A stretch of DNA of 64,000 nt from Niastella caeni. Lineage in GTDB: Bacteria; Bacteroidota; Bacteroidia; Chitinophagales; Chitinophagaceae. Under the pieces are notes generated by a model, which did not search any database, was not told the DNA's origin, and worked only from the letters and a program-made list of their open reading frames with translations. Position 1 is the first letter of the stretch. Each line of letters begins with the position of its first letter. Location of the stretch: the NCBI RefSeq assembly GCF_004834005.1, contig NZ_STFF01000016.1:1-64000 (forward strand), given 5' to 3'. This document shows positions 1 through 10,334 of the stretch, one piece after another. A program made the position numbers and the translations under genes.

Positions 1-3000
1 TACACATGGAATGGCAACATTTACAATGCTTCTGGAACTTACAAGGATACTTTAGTAAATGGTGCTGGCTGCGATTCCATCGTAACCCTGACCCTGAACG
101 TTAACCAGGCAGTAACCGGAACGCAAACTGAAATTATCTGCGCTAGCCAATTACCTTATACCTGGAACGGTAATACATACAACTCAGCGGGCACTTATAA
201 GGATACATTAGTAAGTGCTTCTGGTTGTGATTCTATTGTAACCCTGACCCTGAACGTTAATCCGGCTGTAACTGGATCGGAAACCGCCACCATTTGTACC
301 AACCAATTGCCATACACATGGAATGGCAATACCATTAACGCCGCCGGAACCTACAGAGACACTCTCACCAGCAGCAGTGGTTGTGATTCCATTATCAACC
401 TCATCTTAACTGTAAATAGTGTTCTCAGAGATACCACCAGGGCAACTGTGTGTGCCAACCAACTGCCATACAATTGGAACGGCAACACCATCAACGCCGC
501 TGGCACTTATAGAGATACCCTCACCAGTGGCGCCGGTTGCGATTCTATAATCAACCTCATCTTAACTGTAAATAGTGTTCTCAGAGATACCACCAGGGTA
601 ACTGTATGTGCCAACCAATTGCCATACAACTGGAATGGCAATACCATTAACGCCGCCGGAACCTACAGAGACACTCTCACCAGCAGCAGTGGTTGTGATT
701 CCATTATCAACCTCATCTTAACTGTAAATAGTGTTCTCAGAGATACCACCAGGGCAACTGTGTGTGCCAACCAACTGCCATACAATTGGAACGGCAACAC
801 CATCAACGCCGCTGGCACTTATAGAGATACCCTCACCAGTGGCGCCGGTTGCGATTCTATAATCAACCTCATCTTAACTGTAAATAGTGTTCTCAGAGAT
901 ACCACCAGGGTAACTGTATGTACCAACCAACTGCCATACAATTGGAATGGCAATACTATTAACGCCGCCGGAACCTATAGAGACACACTCACCAGCAACA
1001 GTGGTTGCGATTCTATAATCAACCTCATCTTAACTGTAAACAATGTACTCAGAGATACCACCAGGGCAACTGTATGTACCAACCAATTGCCATACAATTG
1101 GAACGGCAACACCATCAACGCGGCTGGCACTTATAGAGATACCCTCACCAGTGGCGCAGGTTGCGATTCTATAATCAACCTCATCTTAACTGTAAATAGT
1201 GTTCTCAGAGATACCTCCAGGGCAACTGTATGTACCAACCAATTGCCATATACCTGGAATGGTACGCAATACAACGCTGCTGGAACATACAAGGATACAT
1301 TGACCAGTTCCGCCGGTTGTGATTCCATCAGCACATTAATCTTAACCGTAAACAATGTATTGAGCGACACAACCAGGACCATCATTTGCGCCAATCAGTT
1401 ACCATACACCTGGAACGGCGCTCAATACAACGCCGCCGGTACTTACAGAGACACGCTCACCAGCACTGCCGGCTGTGATTCCATCAGCACATTAATTCTG
1501 ACTGTAAACAATGTATTGAGCGACACGACCAGAACCACTATCTGCGCCAACCAACTTCCATACACCTGGAACGGTGCTCAATACAACACTGCAGGAACAT
1601 ACATAGACACGCTAACCAGCGGCGCCGGTTGCGATTCCATCAGCACACTCATTCTGACTGTAAACAATGTATTAACCGATACCACCAGAACTACCATTTG
1701 CGCCAACCAGTTACCATACACCTGGAATGGTACGCTATACAACGCTGCTGGAACATACATAGACACGCTGACCAGCACCGCCGGCTGTGATTCCATCAGC
1801 ACACTCATTCTGACTGTAAACAATGTATTAACCGATACAACCAGAACAACTATCTGCGCCAATCAGTTACCATACACCTGGAACGGCGCTCAATACAACG
1901 CTGCTGGAACATACATAGACACGCTGACCAGCACCGCCGGTTGTGATTCCCTCAGCACATTAATCTTAACCGTAAACAATGTATTGAGCGACACGACCAG
2001 AACCACTATCTGCGCCAATCAGTTACCATATGCCTGGAATGGTACGCTATACAACGCTGCTGGCACATACAAGGATCCTTTGACCAGCACTGCCGGTTGC
2101 GATTCCCTCAGCACATTAATCCTGACTGTAAACAATGTATTAACCGATACAACCAGAATCACTATCTGCGCCAACCAGTTACCATACACCTGGAACGGCG
2201 CTCAATACAACGCCGCCGGTACTTACAGAGACACGCTCACCAGCACTGCCGGCTGTGATTCCATCAGCACATTAATTCTGACTGTAAACAATGTATTGAG
2301 CGATACAACCAGAACAACTATCTGCGCCAACCAGCTACCATACACCTGGAATGGTACGCTATACAACGCTGCTGGCACATACAAGGATACTTTGACCAGC
2401 ACCGCCGGTTGTGATTCCCTCAGCACATTAATTTTAACAGTAAACAATGTATTAACCGATACCACCAGAACTACCATTTGCGCCAACCAGTTACCATACA
2501 CCTGGAATGGTACGCTATACAACGCTGCTGGAACATACATAGACACGCTGACCAGCATCGCCGGCTGTGATTCCATCAGTACATTAATCCTGACCGTAAA
2601 CAATGTATCAACCGATACCACCAGAACTACCATTTGCACCAATCAGTTACCATACACCTGGAATGGTACGCAATACAACGCTGCTGGCACATACAAGGAT
2701 ACTTTGACCAGCACTGCCGGTTGCGATTCCATCAGCACATTAATTCTGACTGTAAACAATGTATTAACCGATACCACCAGAACAACTATCTGCGCCAACC
2801 AACTTCCATACACCTGGAACGGTGCTCAATACAACGCTGCTGGAACATACATAGATACGCTGACCAGCACCGCCGGTTGCGATTCCATCAGCACATTAAT
2901 CCTGACTGTAAACAATGTATTAACCGATACCACCAGAACTACCATTTGCGCCAACCAGTTACCATACACCTGGAACGGCGCCCAATACAACACTGCAGGA

Positions 3001-6000
3001 ACATACATAGACACGCTGACCAGCGCCGGAGGTTGTGATTCCCTCAGCACATTAATTTTAACAGTAAACAATGTATTAACAGATACAACCAGAAAAACAA
3101 TCTGCGCCAACCAATTGCCATACACCTGGAATGGTACGCTATACAACGGTGCTGGAACATACAAGGATTCATTGATCAGTGCCGCCGGCTGTGATTCCAT
3201 CAGCACATTAATCTTAACCGTAAACAATGTATTAAGCGATACAACCAGAACCACTATCTGCGCCAACCAATTGCCATATACCTGGAATGGCATGCTATAT
3301 AACGCTGCTGGCACTTACAGAGACACGCTGACCAGCAACAGTGGTTGCGATTCTATAATCAACCTCATCTTAACTGTAAACAATGTACTCAGAGATACCA
3401 CCAGGGCAACTGTTTGTGCCAGCCAATTACCATACAACTGGAATGGCAATACCATTAACGCCGCCGGAACCTATAGAGACACACTCACCAGCAACAGTGG
3501 TTGCGATTCTATAATCAACCTCATCTTAACTGTAAACAATGTACTCAGAGATACCACCAGGGCAACTGTATGTGCCAACCAATTGCCATATACCTGGAAT
3601 GGCATGCTATACAACGCTGCTGGCACTTACAGAGACACGCTGACCAGCACTGCCGGTTGTGATTCCATCAGCACATTAATCTTAACCGTAAACAATATAT
3701 TAAGCGACACGACCAGAACTACCATTTGCGCCAACCAGTTACCATATACCTGGAATGGTACGCAATACAACGCTGCTGGAACATACATAGACACGCTAAC
3801 CAGCACCGCCGGTTGTGATTCCATCAGCACATTAATCCTGACTGTAAACAATGTATTAACCGATACCACCAGAACAACTATTTGCGCCAATCAGTTACCA
3901 TATACCTGGAATGGTACGCAATACAACGCTGCTGGCACTTACAGAGACACGCTGACCAGCACTGCCGGTTGTGATTCCATCAGCACATTAATCTTAACCG
4001 TAAACAATGTATTAACCGATACGACCAGAACCACTATCTGCGCCAACCAGCTACCATACACCTGGAACGGCGCTCAATATGCTGTTGCTGGCACTTACAG
4101 AGACACGCTAACCAGCACCGCCGGTTGCGATTCCATCAGCACATTAATCCTGACTGTAAACAATGTATTAACCGATACAACCAGAACCACTATCTGCGCC
4201 AACCAATTACCATACACCTGGAACGGTGCTCAATACAACACTGCAGGAACATACATAGACACGCTAACCAGCGGCGCCGGTTGCGATTCCCTCAGCACAT
4301 TAATCCTGACTGTAAACAATGTATTGAGCGACACGACCAGAACCACTATCTGCGCCAATCAGTTACCATATACCTGGAACGGCGCTCAATACAACGCTGC
4401 TGGCACATACAAGGACACATTGATCAGCGGCGCCGGTTGTGATTCCATCAGCACATTAATCCTGACCGTATACAATGTATTAACCGATACAACCAGAACC
4501 ACCATTTGTGCCAACCAGCTACCATACACCTGGAATGGTACGCTATACAACGCTGCAGGAACATACATAGACACGCTAACCAGCGGCGCCGGTTGCGATT
4601 CCATCAGCACACTCATTCTGACTGTAAACAATGTATTAAGCGACACGACCAGAACCACTATCTGCGCCAACCAGTTACCATATACCTGGAATGGCATGCT
4701 ATACAACGCTGCTGGCACTTACAGAGACACGCTGACCAGCACTGCCGGTTGTGATTCCATCAGCACATTAATCCTGACCGTAAACAATGTATTGAGCGAC
4801 ACGACCAGAACCACTATCTGCGCCAACCAGTTACCATATACCTGGAATGGTACGCAATACAACGCTGCTGGAACTTACATAGACACGCTGACCAGCATCG
4901 CCGGCTGTGATTCCATCAGCACACTCATTCTGACTGTAAACAATGTATTAACCGATACCACCAGAACTACCATTTGCGCCAATCAGTTACCATACACCTG
5001 GAACGGCGCTCAATACAACGCTGCTGGAACATACAGAGACACGCTGACCAGCGCCGCCGGCTGTGATTCTATCAGCACATTAATCTTAACCGTAAACAAT
5101 GTATTAAGCGACACGACCAGAACCACTATCTGCGCCAACCAATTGCCATACACCTGGAACGGCGCTCAATATGCTGTTGCTGGCACTTACAGAGACACGC
5201 TCACCAGCACCGCCGGTTGCGATTCCATCAGCACATTAATCCTGACCGTAAACAATGTATTGAACGATACAACCAGAATCACTATCTGCGCCAACCAACT
5301 TCCATACACCTGGAACGGTGCTCAATACAACGCTGCTGGCACTTATAAAGACACACTCACCAGCACTGCCGGTTGCGATTCCATCAGCACATTAATCCTG
5401 ACCGTAAACAATGTATTAACCGATACAACCAGAACCACTATCTGCGCCAACCAATTGCCATACACCTGGAACGGCGCTCAATATGCTGTTGCTGGCACTT
5501 ACAGAGACACGCTAACCAGCACCGCCGGTTGCGATTCCATCAGCACATTAATCCTGACCGTAAACAATGTATTGAACGATACAACCAGAACCACTATCTG
5601 CGCCAACCAATTGCCATACACCTGGAACGGTGCTCAATACAACGCTGCTGGCACTTATAAAGACACACTCACCAGCACTGCCGGTTGCGATTCCCTCAGC
5701 ACATTAATCCTGACTATAAACAATGTATTAACCGATACCACCAGAACTACCATTTGCGCCAATCAGTTACCATACACCTGGAACGGCGCTCAATACAACG
5801 CTGCTGGCACTTATAAAGACACACTCACCAGCGCCGCCGGTTGTGATTCCATCAGCACATTAATCCTGACTGTAAACAATGTATTGAGCGACACGACCAG
5901 AACCACTATCTGCGCCAACCAATTGCCATACACCTGGAGTGGTAAAACCATTAACACCGCCGGTACTTACAGAGACACGCTCACCAGTGCCGCCGGCTGT

Positions 6001-8319
6001 GATTCCATCAGCACATTAATCTTAACCGTAAACAATGTATTGAGCGACACGACCAGAACCACTATCTGCGCCAACCAGCTACCATACACCTGGAACGGTG
6101 CTCAATACAACGCTGCTGGAACATACAAAGATACTTTGACCAGCACTGCCGGTTGCGATTCCATCAGCACATTAATCTTAACTGTAAACAATGTATTAAC
6201 CGATACAACCAGAACCACTATCTGCGCCAACCAACTTCCATACACCTGGAACGGTGCTCAATACAACGCTGCTGGTACTTACAGAGACACGCTGACCAGC
6301 ACTGCCGGTTGTGATTCCATCAGCACATTAATCTTAACCGTAAACAATATATTAAGCGACACGACCAGAACAACTATCTGCGCCAACCAGTTACCATATA
6401 CCTGGAATGGTACGCAATACAACGCTGCTGGAACATACATAGACACGCTAACCAGCGGCGCCGGTTGCGATTCCATCAGCACACTCATTCTGACTGTAAA
6501 CAATGTATTAACCGATACCACCAGAACTACCATTTGCGCCAACCAGTTACCATACACCTGGAACGGTGCTCAATACAACGCTGCTGGAACATACATAGAC
6601 ACGCTGACCAGCACCGCCGGTTGTGATTCCATCAGCACATTAATCCTGACTGTAAACAATGTATTAACCGATACAACCAGAACAACTATCTGCGCCAACC
6701 AGTTACCATACACCTGGAACGGCGCTCAATACAACGCCGCCGGTACTTACAGAGACACGCTCACCAGCACTGCCGGCTGTGATTCCATCAGCACATTAAT
6801 TCTGACTGTAAACAATGTATTGAGCGACACGACCAGAACAACTATCTGTGCCAATCAGTTACCATATACCTGGAATGGTACGCAATACAACACTGCTGGA
6901 ACATACAAGGATACTTTGACCAGCACCGCCGGTTGTGATTCCATCAGCACATTAATCTTAACCGTAAACAATGTATTGAGCGACACAACCAGGACCACCA
7001 TTTGCGCCAACCAGTTACCATACACCTGGAATGGTGCTCAATACAACACTGCTGGCATTTACAAAGACACACTGACAAGTACCGTTGGTTGCGATTCTAT
7101 TGTTACCTTATTGCTGACCGTGAAATCGTCACCTTCTAAAACAGAAAATATTTCTACTTGTGAAACTTCCTATAAATTACCCAACGGAGTTATTGCCTCT
7201 GCAAGTGGTGTTTACCAATCGAGCTTTACCAGTCAGGATGGATGCGATAGTATCGTTACCACTAACCTGACCTTGCAATCTTCGCCGAATTTAAATGTAA
7301 ATAACCCGTCAGCCGATTGTAATCAAACTTCAATCGACCTTACTGCACAGACTATTACCGCAGGTAGCGATGCTGGCCTTAGCTTCACCTATTGGACAGA
7401 CTCCAGCGCAACCAGGCCGCTGCCTGCTCCAAGAACAGTAAATGCCAGCGGCACTTACTATATCAAAGCTACAAATGCCGCAGGCTGTTACAGCATTAAA
7501 CCTGTTGATGCCCGGCTGAACAGCAAGCCATCAGCCATTATCGCCGGTGGAAATATTTGTCCGGGAGCAAAAGCCAAATTAACCGTTACGCTTTCAGGTA
7601 AAGCGCCATTCAGTATAACCTATTTCGATGGAAATATCAGTCGCACAGTAGTTGGTATAACTACTTCCGTTTATCAAATTGAAGTGTCGCCATCTGCCAA
7701 TACAACATACACCCTAACCAGCGTATCCGATGCCTTGTGCACCAATACTATGAATGCATCTGCTGCTGTAAACATAATCAAACCGCCTGCTTCCGTGAGG
7801 TATAATGAAGTAATTACTCCGGCAAATGTGTCAGCGCAATTGAAGGCGAGAGCGCTTGGCGGCAATTACTCCTATTTCTGGTCTCCGGCAATAGGTTTGA
7901 ACACGAACGATATAATCAATCCGGTATTCAATTATGGGCAGCGGATGGATTATCTGATCTACATAACATCTGCTGATGGCTGTTTGGTTATAGATACACA
8001 AACAGTGAAAGTGATTGCCAGAACACAGGTGAATGAACCCCCTAACTTATGGGTGCCCACTGCCTGGTCGCCACATAACAAAGATGGTCATAATGATTTC
8101 CTCTATCCATTCCATGTGAATATTGTTGAATTGCGCTATTTCAGGGTGTTTAACCGTTGGGGTGAGCTGGTGTTTGAAACAAAGACATTAGATCATGGAT
8201 GGGATGGCATCTATAAAGGTGTACAACAGGTGATGGATACCTATACCTGGACGGTTGAAGCAGTTGGAAATGATGGAACCGTATTCAAGAAAGCAGGTAA
8301 TGCAATGTTGTTACGATAA
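1..8319 (+). CDS. Giant repeat-rich secreted protein with T9SS type B sorting domain (5' end outside window)
   Basis: The frame is open from base 1 to the stop at 8317-8319, so at least 2772 residues are present and the start lies upstream. About 2390 residues are 46 tandem copies of a 52-residue module (LPYTWNG, then G-T-Y-x-D-T-L, then GCDSI, then L-x-L-T-V, then T-I-C), each with two cysteines at fixed spacing. A degenerate copy starts at 7171. Two or three Ig/PKD-like segments follow (about 7300-8030). The last ~95 residues (NRWGELVFET, W-D-G-x-Y-K-G, Y-T-W) match the gliding-motility-associated C-terminal domain of T9SS type B cargo. The protein is therefore predicted to be exported by T9SS and held at or released from the surface as an adhesin-like fibre. 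The PorP/SprF gene begins 11 bp downstream, the usual pairing for such cargo. The function of the repeat is inferred; I know no named family for it. Confidence 0.93.
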   Translation, partial: YTWNGNIYNASGTYKDTLVNGAGCDSIVTLTLNVNQAVTGTQTEIICASQLPYTWNGNTYNSAGTYKDTLVSASGCDSIVTLTLNVNPAVTGSETATICTNQLPYTWNGNTINAAGTYRDTLTSSSGCDSIINLILTVNSVLRDTTRATVCANQLPYNWNGNTINAAGTYRDTLTSGAGCDSIINLILTVNSVLRDTTRVTVCANQLPYNWNGNTINAAGTYRDTLTSSSGCDSIINLILTVNSVLRDTTRATVCANQLPYNWNGNTINAAGTYRDTLTSGAGCDSIINLILTVNSVLRDTTRVTVCTNQLPYNWNGNTINAAGTYRDTLTSNSGCDSIINLILTVNNVLRDTTRATVCTNQLPYNWNGNTINAAGTYRDTLTSGAGCDSIINLILTVNSVLRDTSRATVCTNQLPYTWNGTQYNAAGTYKDTLTSSAGCDSISTLILTVNNVLSDTTRTIICANQLPYTWNGAQYNAAGTYRDTLTSTAGCDSISTLILTVNNVLSDTTRTTICANQLPYTWNGAQYNTAGTYIDTLTSGAGCDSISTLILTVNNVLTDTTRTTICANQLPYTWNGTLYNAAGTYIDTLTSTAGCDSISTLILTVNNVLTDTTRTTICANQLPYTWNGAQYNAAGTYIDTLTSTAGCDSLSTLILTVNNVLSDTTRTTICANQLPYAWNGTLYNAAGTYKDPLTSTAGCDSLSTLILTVNNVLTDTTRITICANQLPYTWNGAQYNAAGTYRDTLTSTAGCDSISTLILTVNNVLSDTTRTTICANQLPYTWNGTLYNAAGTYKDTLTSTAGCDSLSTLILTVNNVLTDTTRTTICANQLPYTWNGTLYNAAGTYIDTLTSIAGCDSISTLILTVNNVSTDTTRTTICTNQLPYTWNGTQYNAAGTYKDTLTSTAGCDSISTLILTVNNVLTDTTRTTICANQLPYTWNGAQYNAAGTYIDTLTSTAGCDSISTLILTVNNVLTDTTRTTICANQLPYTWNGAQYNTAGTYIDTLTSAGGCDSLSTLILTVNNVLTDTTRKTICANQLPYTWNGTLYNGAGTYKDSLISAAGCDSISTLILTVNNVLSDTTRTTICANQLPYTWNGMLYNAAGTYRDTLTSNSGCDSIINLILTVNNVLRDTTRATVCASQLPYNWNGNTINAAGTYRDTLTSNSGCDSIINLILTVNNVLRDTTRATVCANQLPYTWNGMLYNAAGTYRDTLTSTAGCDSISTLILTVNNILSDTTRTTICANQLPYTWNGTQYNAAGTYIDTLTSTAGCDSISTLILTVNNVLTDTTRTTICANQLPYTWNGTQYNAAGTYRDTLTSTAGCDSISTLILTVNNVLTDTTRTTICANQLPYTWNGAQYAVAGTYRDTLTSTAGCDSISTLILTVNNVLTDTTRTTICANQLPYTWNGAQYNTAGTYIDTLTSGAGCDSLSTLILTVNNVLSDTTRTTICANQLPYTWNGAQYNAAGTYKDTLISGAGCDSISTLILTVYNVLTDTTRTTICANQLPYTWNGTLYNAAGTYIDTLTSGAGCDSISTLILTVNNVLSDTTRTTICANQLPYTWNGMLYNAAGTYRDTLTSTAGCDSISTLILTVNNVLSDTTRTTICANQLPYTWNGTQYNAAGTYIDTLTSIAGCDSISTLILTVNNVLTDTTRTTICANQLPYTWNGAQYNAAGTYRDTLTSAAGCDSISTLILTVNNVLSDTTRTTICANQLPYTWNGAQYAVAGTYRDTLTSTAGCDSISTLILTVNNVLNDTTRITICANQLPYTWNGAQYNAAGTYKDTLTSTAGCDSISTLILTVNNVLTDTTRTTICANQLPYTWNGAQYAVAGTYRDTLTSTAGCDSISTLILTVNNVLNDTTRTTICANQLPYTWNGAQYNAAGTYKDTLTSTAGCDSLSTLILTINNVLTDTTRTTICANQLPYTWNGAQYNAAGTYKDTLTSAAGCDSISTLILTVNNVLSDTTRTTICANQLPYTWSGKTINTAGTYRDTLTSAAGCDSISTLILTVNNVLSDTTRTTICANQLPYTWNGAQYNAAGTYKDTLTSTAGCDSISTLILTVNNVLTDTTRTTICANQLPYTWNGAQYNAAGTYRDTLTSTAGCDSISTLILTVNNILSDTTRTTICANQLPYTWNGTQYNAAGTYIDTLTSGAGCDSISTLILTVNNVLTDTTRTTICANQLPYTWNGAQYNAAGTYIDTLTSTAGCDSISTLILTVNNVLTDTTRTTICANQLPYTWNGAQYNAAGTYRDTLTSTAGCDSISTLILTVNNVLSDTTRTTICANQLPYTWNGTQYNTAGTYKDTLTSTAGCDSISTLILTVNNVLSDTTRTTICANQLPYTWNGAQYNTAGIYKDTLTSTVGCDSIVTLLLTVKSSPSKTENISTCETSYKLPNGVIASASGVYQSSFTSQDGCDSIVTTNLTLQSSPNLNVNNPSADCNQTSIDLTAQTITAGSDAGLSFTYWTDSSATRPLPAPRTVNASGTYYIKATNAAGCYSIKPVDARLNSKPSAIIAGGNICPGAKAKLTVTLSGKAPFSITYFDGNISRTVVGITTSVYQIEVSPSANTTYTLTSVSDALCTNTMNASAAVNIIKPPASVRYNEVITPANVSAQLKARALGGNYSYFWSPAIGLNTNDIINPVFNYGQRMDYLIYITSADGCLVIDTQTVKVIARTQVNEPPNLWVPTAWSPHNKDGHNDFLYPFHVNIVELRYFRVFNRWGELVFETKTLDHGWDGIYKGVQQVMDTYTWTVEAVGNDGTVFKKAGNAMLLR
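313..936 (+). repeat. Higher-order 312-bp duplication (units 3-4 and 5-6)
   Basis: Units 3+4 (313-624) and 5+6 (625-936) are nearly identical by eye. The SSSGCDS/GAGCDS and RATVC/RVTVC variants alternate in the same order, which indicates recent duplication of a two-unit block. Confidence 0.85.
3330..3588 (+). repeat. Type A island inside the type B repeat array
   Basis: From the middle of unit 22 through unit 23 the sequence switches to type A (SNSGCDSIINLIL, RDTTRATVC, YNWNGNTIN) and then back to type B. Unit 23 differs from unit 7 (937-1092) at about three positions by eye. This suggests gene conversion or unequal crossover from the upstream block. Confidence 0.8.
5149..5772 (+). repeat. 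Higher-order 312-bp duplication (units 34-35 and 36-37)
   Basis: The rare AQYAVAG variant followed by an AQYNAAGTYKD unit occurs twice in succession, at 5149-5460 and 5461-5772, with only a few differences. This is a second independent two-unit duplication. Confidence 0.8.
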
Positions 8320-8330
8320 AATTTTGTGTT

Positions 8331-9344
8331 ATGAAACAGAAATTAACTTGGAAAGTAGTAGGGTTGTTGTTACTTATTCCTGGTTTCGGATGGTCCCAGG
8401 ACCCAAGTTTTTCACAATTCTTTTCCTCTCCGTTAAATATCAATCCCGGGTTAACGGCTAACATCAATAGCAAATGGCGCCTGGTTACCAATTTCCGGGA
8501 CCAGTGGATAGGCCCTGCCAGTCCGTATGCTACCGGAACGGTTTCTTTTGATAGCAAGATCATGAAAGATAAATTGCCTGAAACCAGTGTGCTGGGATTA
8601 GGCGGTATGCTTATGTATGATTATGCGCAGTCGGGTATTCATCAAAGTTTATATGGTTCAATGAATGTATCATATAACATTACGTTGTCTAATGACGTAG
8701 GTGATCACAGACTGGGAATAGGAGTAGGGGGCATTATTGCCAACAAGCGGATCTCATTTCACCGGCTTATTTATCCTGAACAATTTGTAGGAAATGGATT
8801 TGACACGAACCTGCCCTCCGGCGAAGCGGCCCTGTCAAACATGAAACCATATTTTTCTACCAGTGCAGGTGGTACCTACAGCTTTACAAACGACAGGAGC
8901 AATTTCGACATGGGGCTTGCGGTTTTTCATTTGAACCGGCCTAAGCAAACGGTACTCGATGATCCGAACAAGTACCTGGCTATGCGAAAAGTGGTGCATG
9001 CCAATTTCGAAACCTACCTCAATGATAATATATTGTTAAATACCAATGGTATTTACCAGGAACAATCAAAAGCCAGTTATTTTTCACTTGGCGGTGCATT
9101 AGGTTTTTTTATTAATGAAACAGGGGAAGACCAGATCTTCTACGTGGGTATGTGGTATTGGTCGAAGAATGCCATTATCCCATATATTGGGCTGCGATAT
9201 AAAAACATGCAGTTCGGCTTAACCTATGATGTTACCATTTCAAAACTCAGTGAAGCTGAACAAAAACCGAAAACATTTGAACTTTCGTTTATTTTAAGAG
9301 GTGATGATCATAAGGATGGGATCATTTGGTGTCCATGGAAATAA
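8331..9344 (+). CDS. PorP/SprF family type IX secretion membrane protein
   Basis: 337 residues. A signal peptide ending at GWSQ is followed by the family signature DPSFSQFFSSPLNINPG and then by the expected outer-membrane barrel-like pattern (FRDQW, Y-x-S-Y-N, LGIGVGG, LRYKNMQFGLTYDV) ending in ELSFILRG. PorP/SprF proteins are partners of T9SS and help export or anchor very large surface proteins such as SprB. The gene starts 11 bp after the stop of the giant cargo gene, so the two are almost certainly one transcript and the cargo is its probable client. Length is typical. The ATG at 8331 is chosen because the signal peptide begins there. Confidence 0.93.
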   Translation: MKQKLTWKVVGLLLLIPGFGWSQDPSFSQFFSSPLNINPGLTANINSKWRLVTNFRDQWIGPASPYATGTVSFDSKIMKDKLPETSVLGLGGMLMYDYAQSGIHQSLYGSMNVSYNITLSNDVGDHRLGIGVGGIIANKRISFHRLIYPEQFVGNGFDTNLPSGEAALSNMKPYFSTSAGGTYSFTNDRSNFDMGLAVFHLNRPKQTVLDDPNKYLAMRKVVHANFETYLNDNILLNTNGIYQEQSKASYFSLGGALGFFINETGEDQIFYVGMWYWSKNAIIPYIGLRYKNMQFGLTYDVTISKLSEAEQKPKTFELSFILRGDDHKDGIIWCPWK

Positions 9345-9426
9345 TGTAATTGAAATTAAAAGGTTAATGTAAATTACAGTTACATAACCTTTCTTACATG
9401 TTCTCTTTGCCACTTTTCTAAATACG

Positions 9427-10215
9427 GTGATATTGCTGGGCACTTTACAGGGTTTTATCGTTTGTTGCCTCCTGTTTTATGCAAAGAAGAATAAACTTTC
9501 AAATCGTTTATTGGCCAAACTGATCTTCCTGATGTCTGTTACGTTTTATTTATTGTTGTCGGTAAAATACCTGTCTAATTTAAAAGCGAAGAACCAGCTC
9601 AGCAACGACAGGTTGGCCACCTTTAAATGGATGCAGCAGTTTGTTTATATTTTTCTTGCCTTCCAGTTTATCTGGCTGCTCTATCTGATTCCGTACGTTA
9701 TTCCGCGGTACACCAATTTTATGCTCGACACGTTTAAATGGTATCCGGTATATATTCCGCTGGCGATCATGATCTATTGGTTGGGGATCAAAGGATATCT
9801 CATTTCCTGGCAACAAGGCATCTCAAAAAAGAATGGTTCTATTCCATCAACAATTACCGGCGCCACAATTAACGAAGTGGTGTTGCTTTTAAGGAAATCC
9901 ATGGAAGAGGATAAAATGTATCTGAATCCCGAGCTCAACCTCAATATACTGTCAATGCATACAGACATTGCGCAAAAAACAATTTCGGCCGTGTTGAACC
10001 AACACCTGCGAAAAAGTTTTAATGAATTCATTAACCATTACAGGGTAGAAGCAGTTAAGACAAAATTGCAGCTCTCTGAAACCAGTCACCTGACCATTGC
10101 CGGTATTGCCACGGATTGTGGGTTTAATTCACAAGCTACTTTTCAGCGCACTTTTAAGGACCTTACCGGCATGTCTCCTTCTGAATATCGTAAACTGGCA
10201 CCCGCATTACGCTGA
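9427..10215 (+). pseudogene. AraC-family regulator with membrane N-terminus, apparently damaged
   Basis: 262 residues from a GTG. The last ~110 residues form a clear AraC-type HTH (IAGIATDCGFNSQATFQRTFKDLTGMSPSEYRK). The N-terminal part starts as in the Bacteroidota class with a seven-helix membrane domain (ILLGTLQGF, NKLSNRLLAKLIFL). It then jumps to what looks like the last helices (FKWMQQFVYIFL, YPVYIPLAIMIYWLGIKGY). The family is usually about 350-400 residues, so roughly 100 residues of the membrane sensor seem to be missing. Just upstream, an ATG at 9398 reads MFSLPLF and then a stop, one base out of frame with NTVILLG, which looks like the original start with a 1-bp deletion. A shortened working protein from the GTG cannot be excluded. 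Confidence 0.65.
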
Positions 10216-10334
10216 TCAGGGAGCATTGATGGTCGAAATCCATCTCATATCCGGAATTGAGACGGACAATTCTTTTATACAAATTAAAATCATAAGAAGT
10301 TTGCATTCGCCTGTCATATAAAAATGGCGTCTGC

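Larger units (their letters stand above)
1..7170 (+). repeat. 46 tandem 156-bp coding repeats
   Basis: Units start at 1, 157, 313 and so on to 7021, exactly 156 bp apart with no net insertion or deletion across 45 intervals. A 47th copy, out of register by 6 bp, begins at 7171. Two sequence types occur. Type A has NTINAAG and RDTTRATVC; type B has AQYNAAG or TLYNAAG and SDTTRTTIC. Because 156 is divisible by three, spurious open frames appear on both strands across the array. Confidence 0.97.

Noticed and set aside
1131-6557. Several open frames of 80-160 codons on both strands inside the giant repeat gene
   Set aside because: They arise because a 156-bp repeat keeps every frame open. Their translations are the same repeat read out of frame.
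1-7170. 156-bp tandem repeats as a possible CRISPR or satellite
   Set aside because: The repeats are contiguous without unique spacers and code for a conserved protein module.
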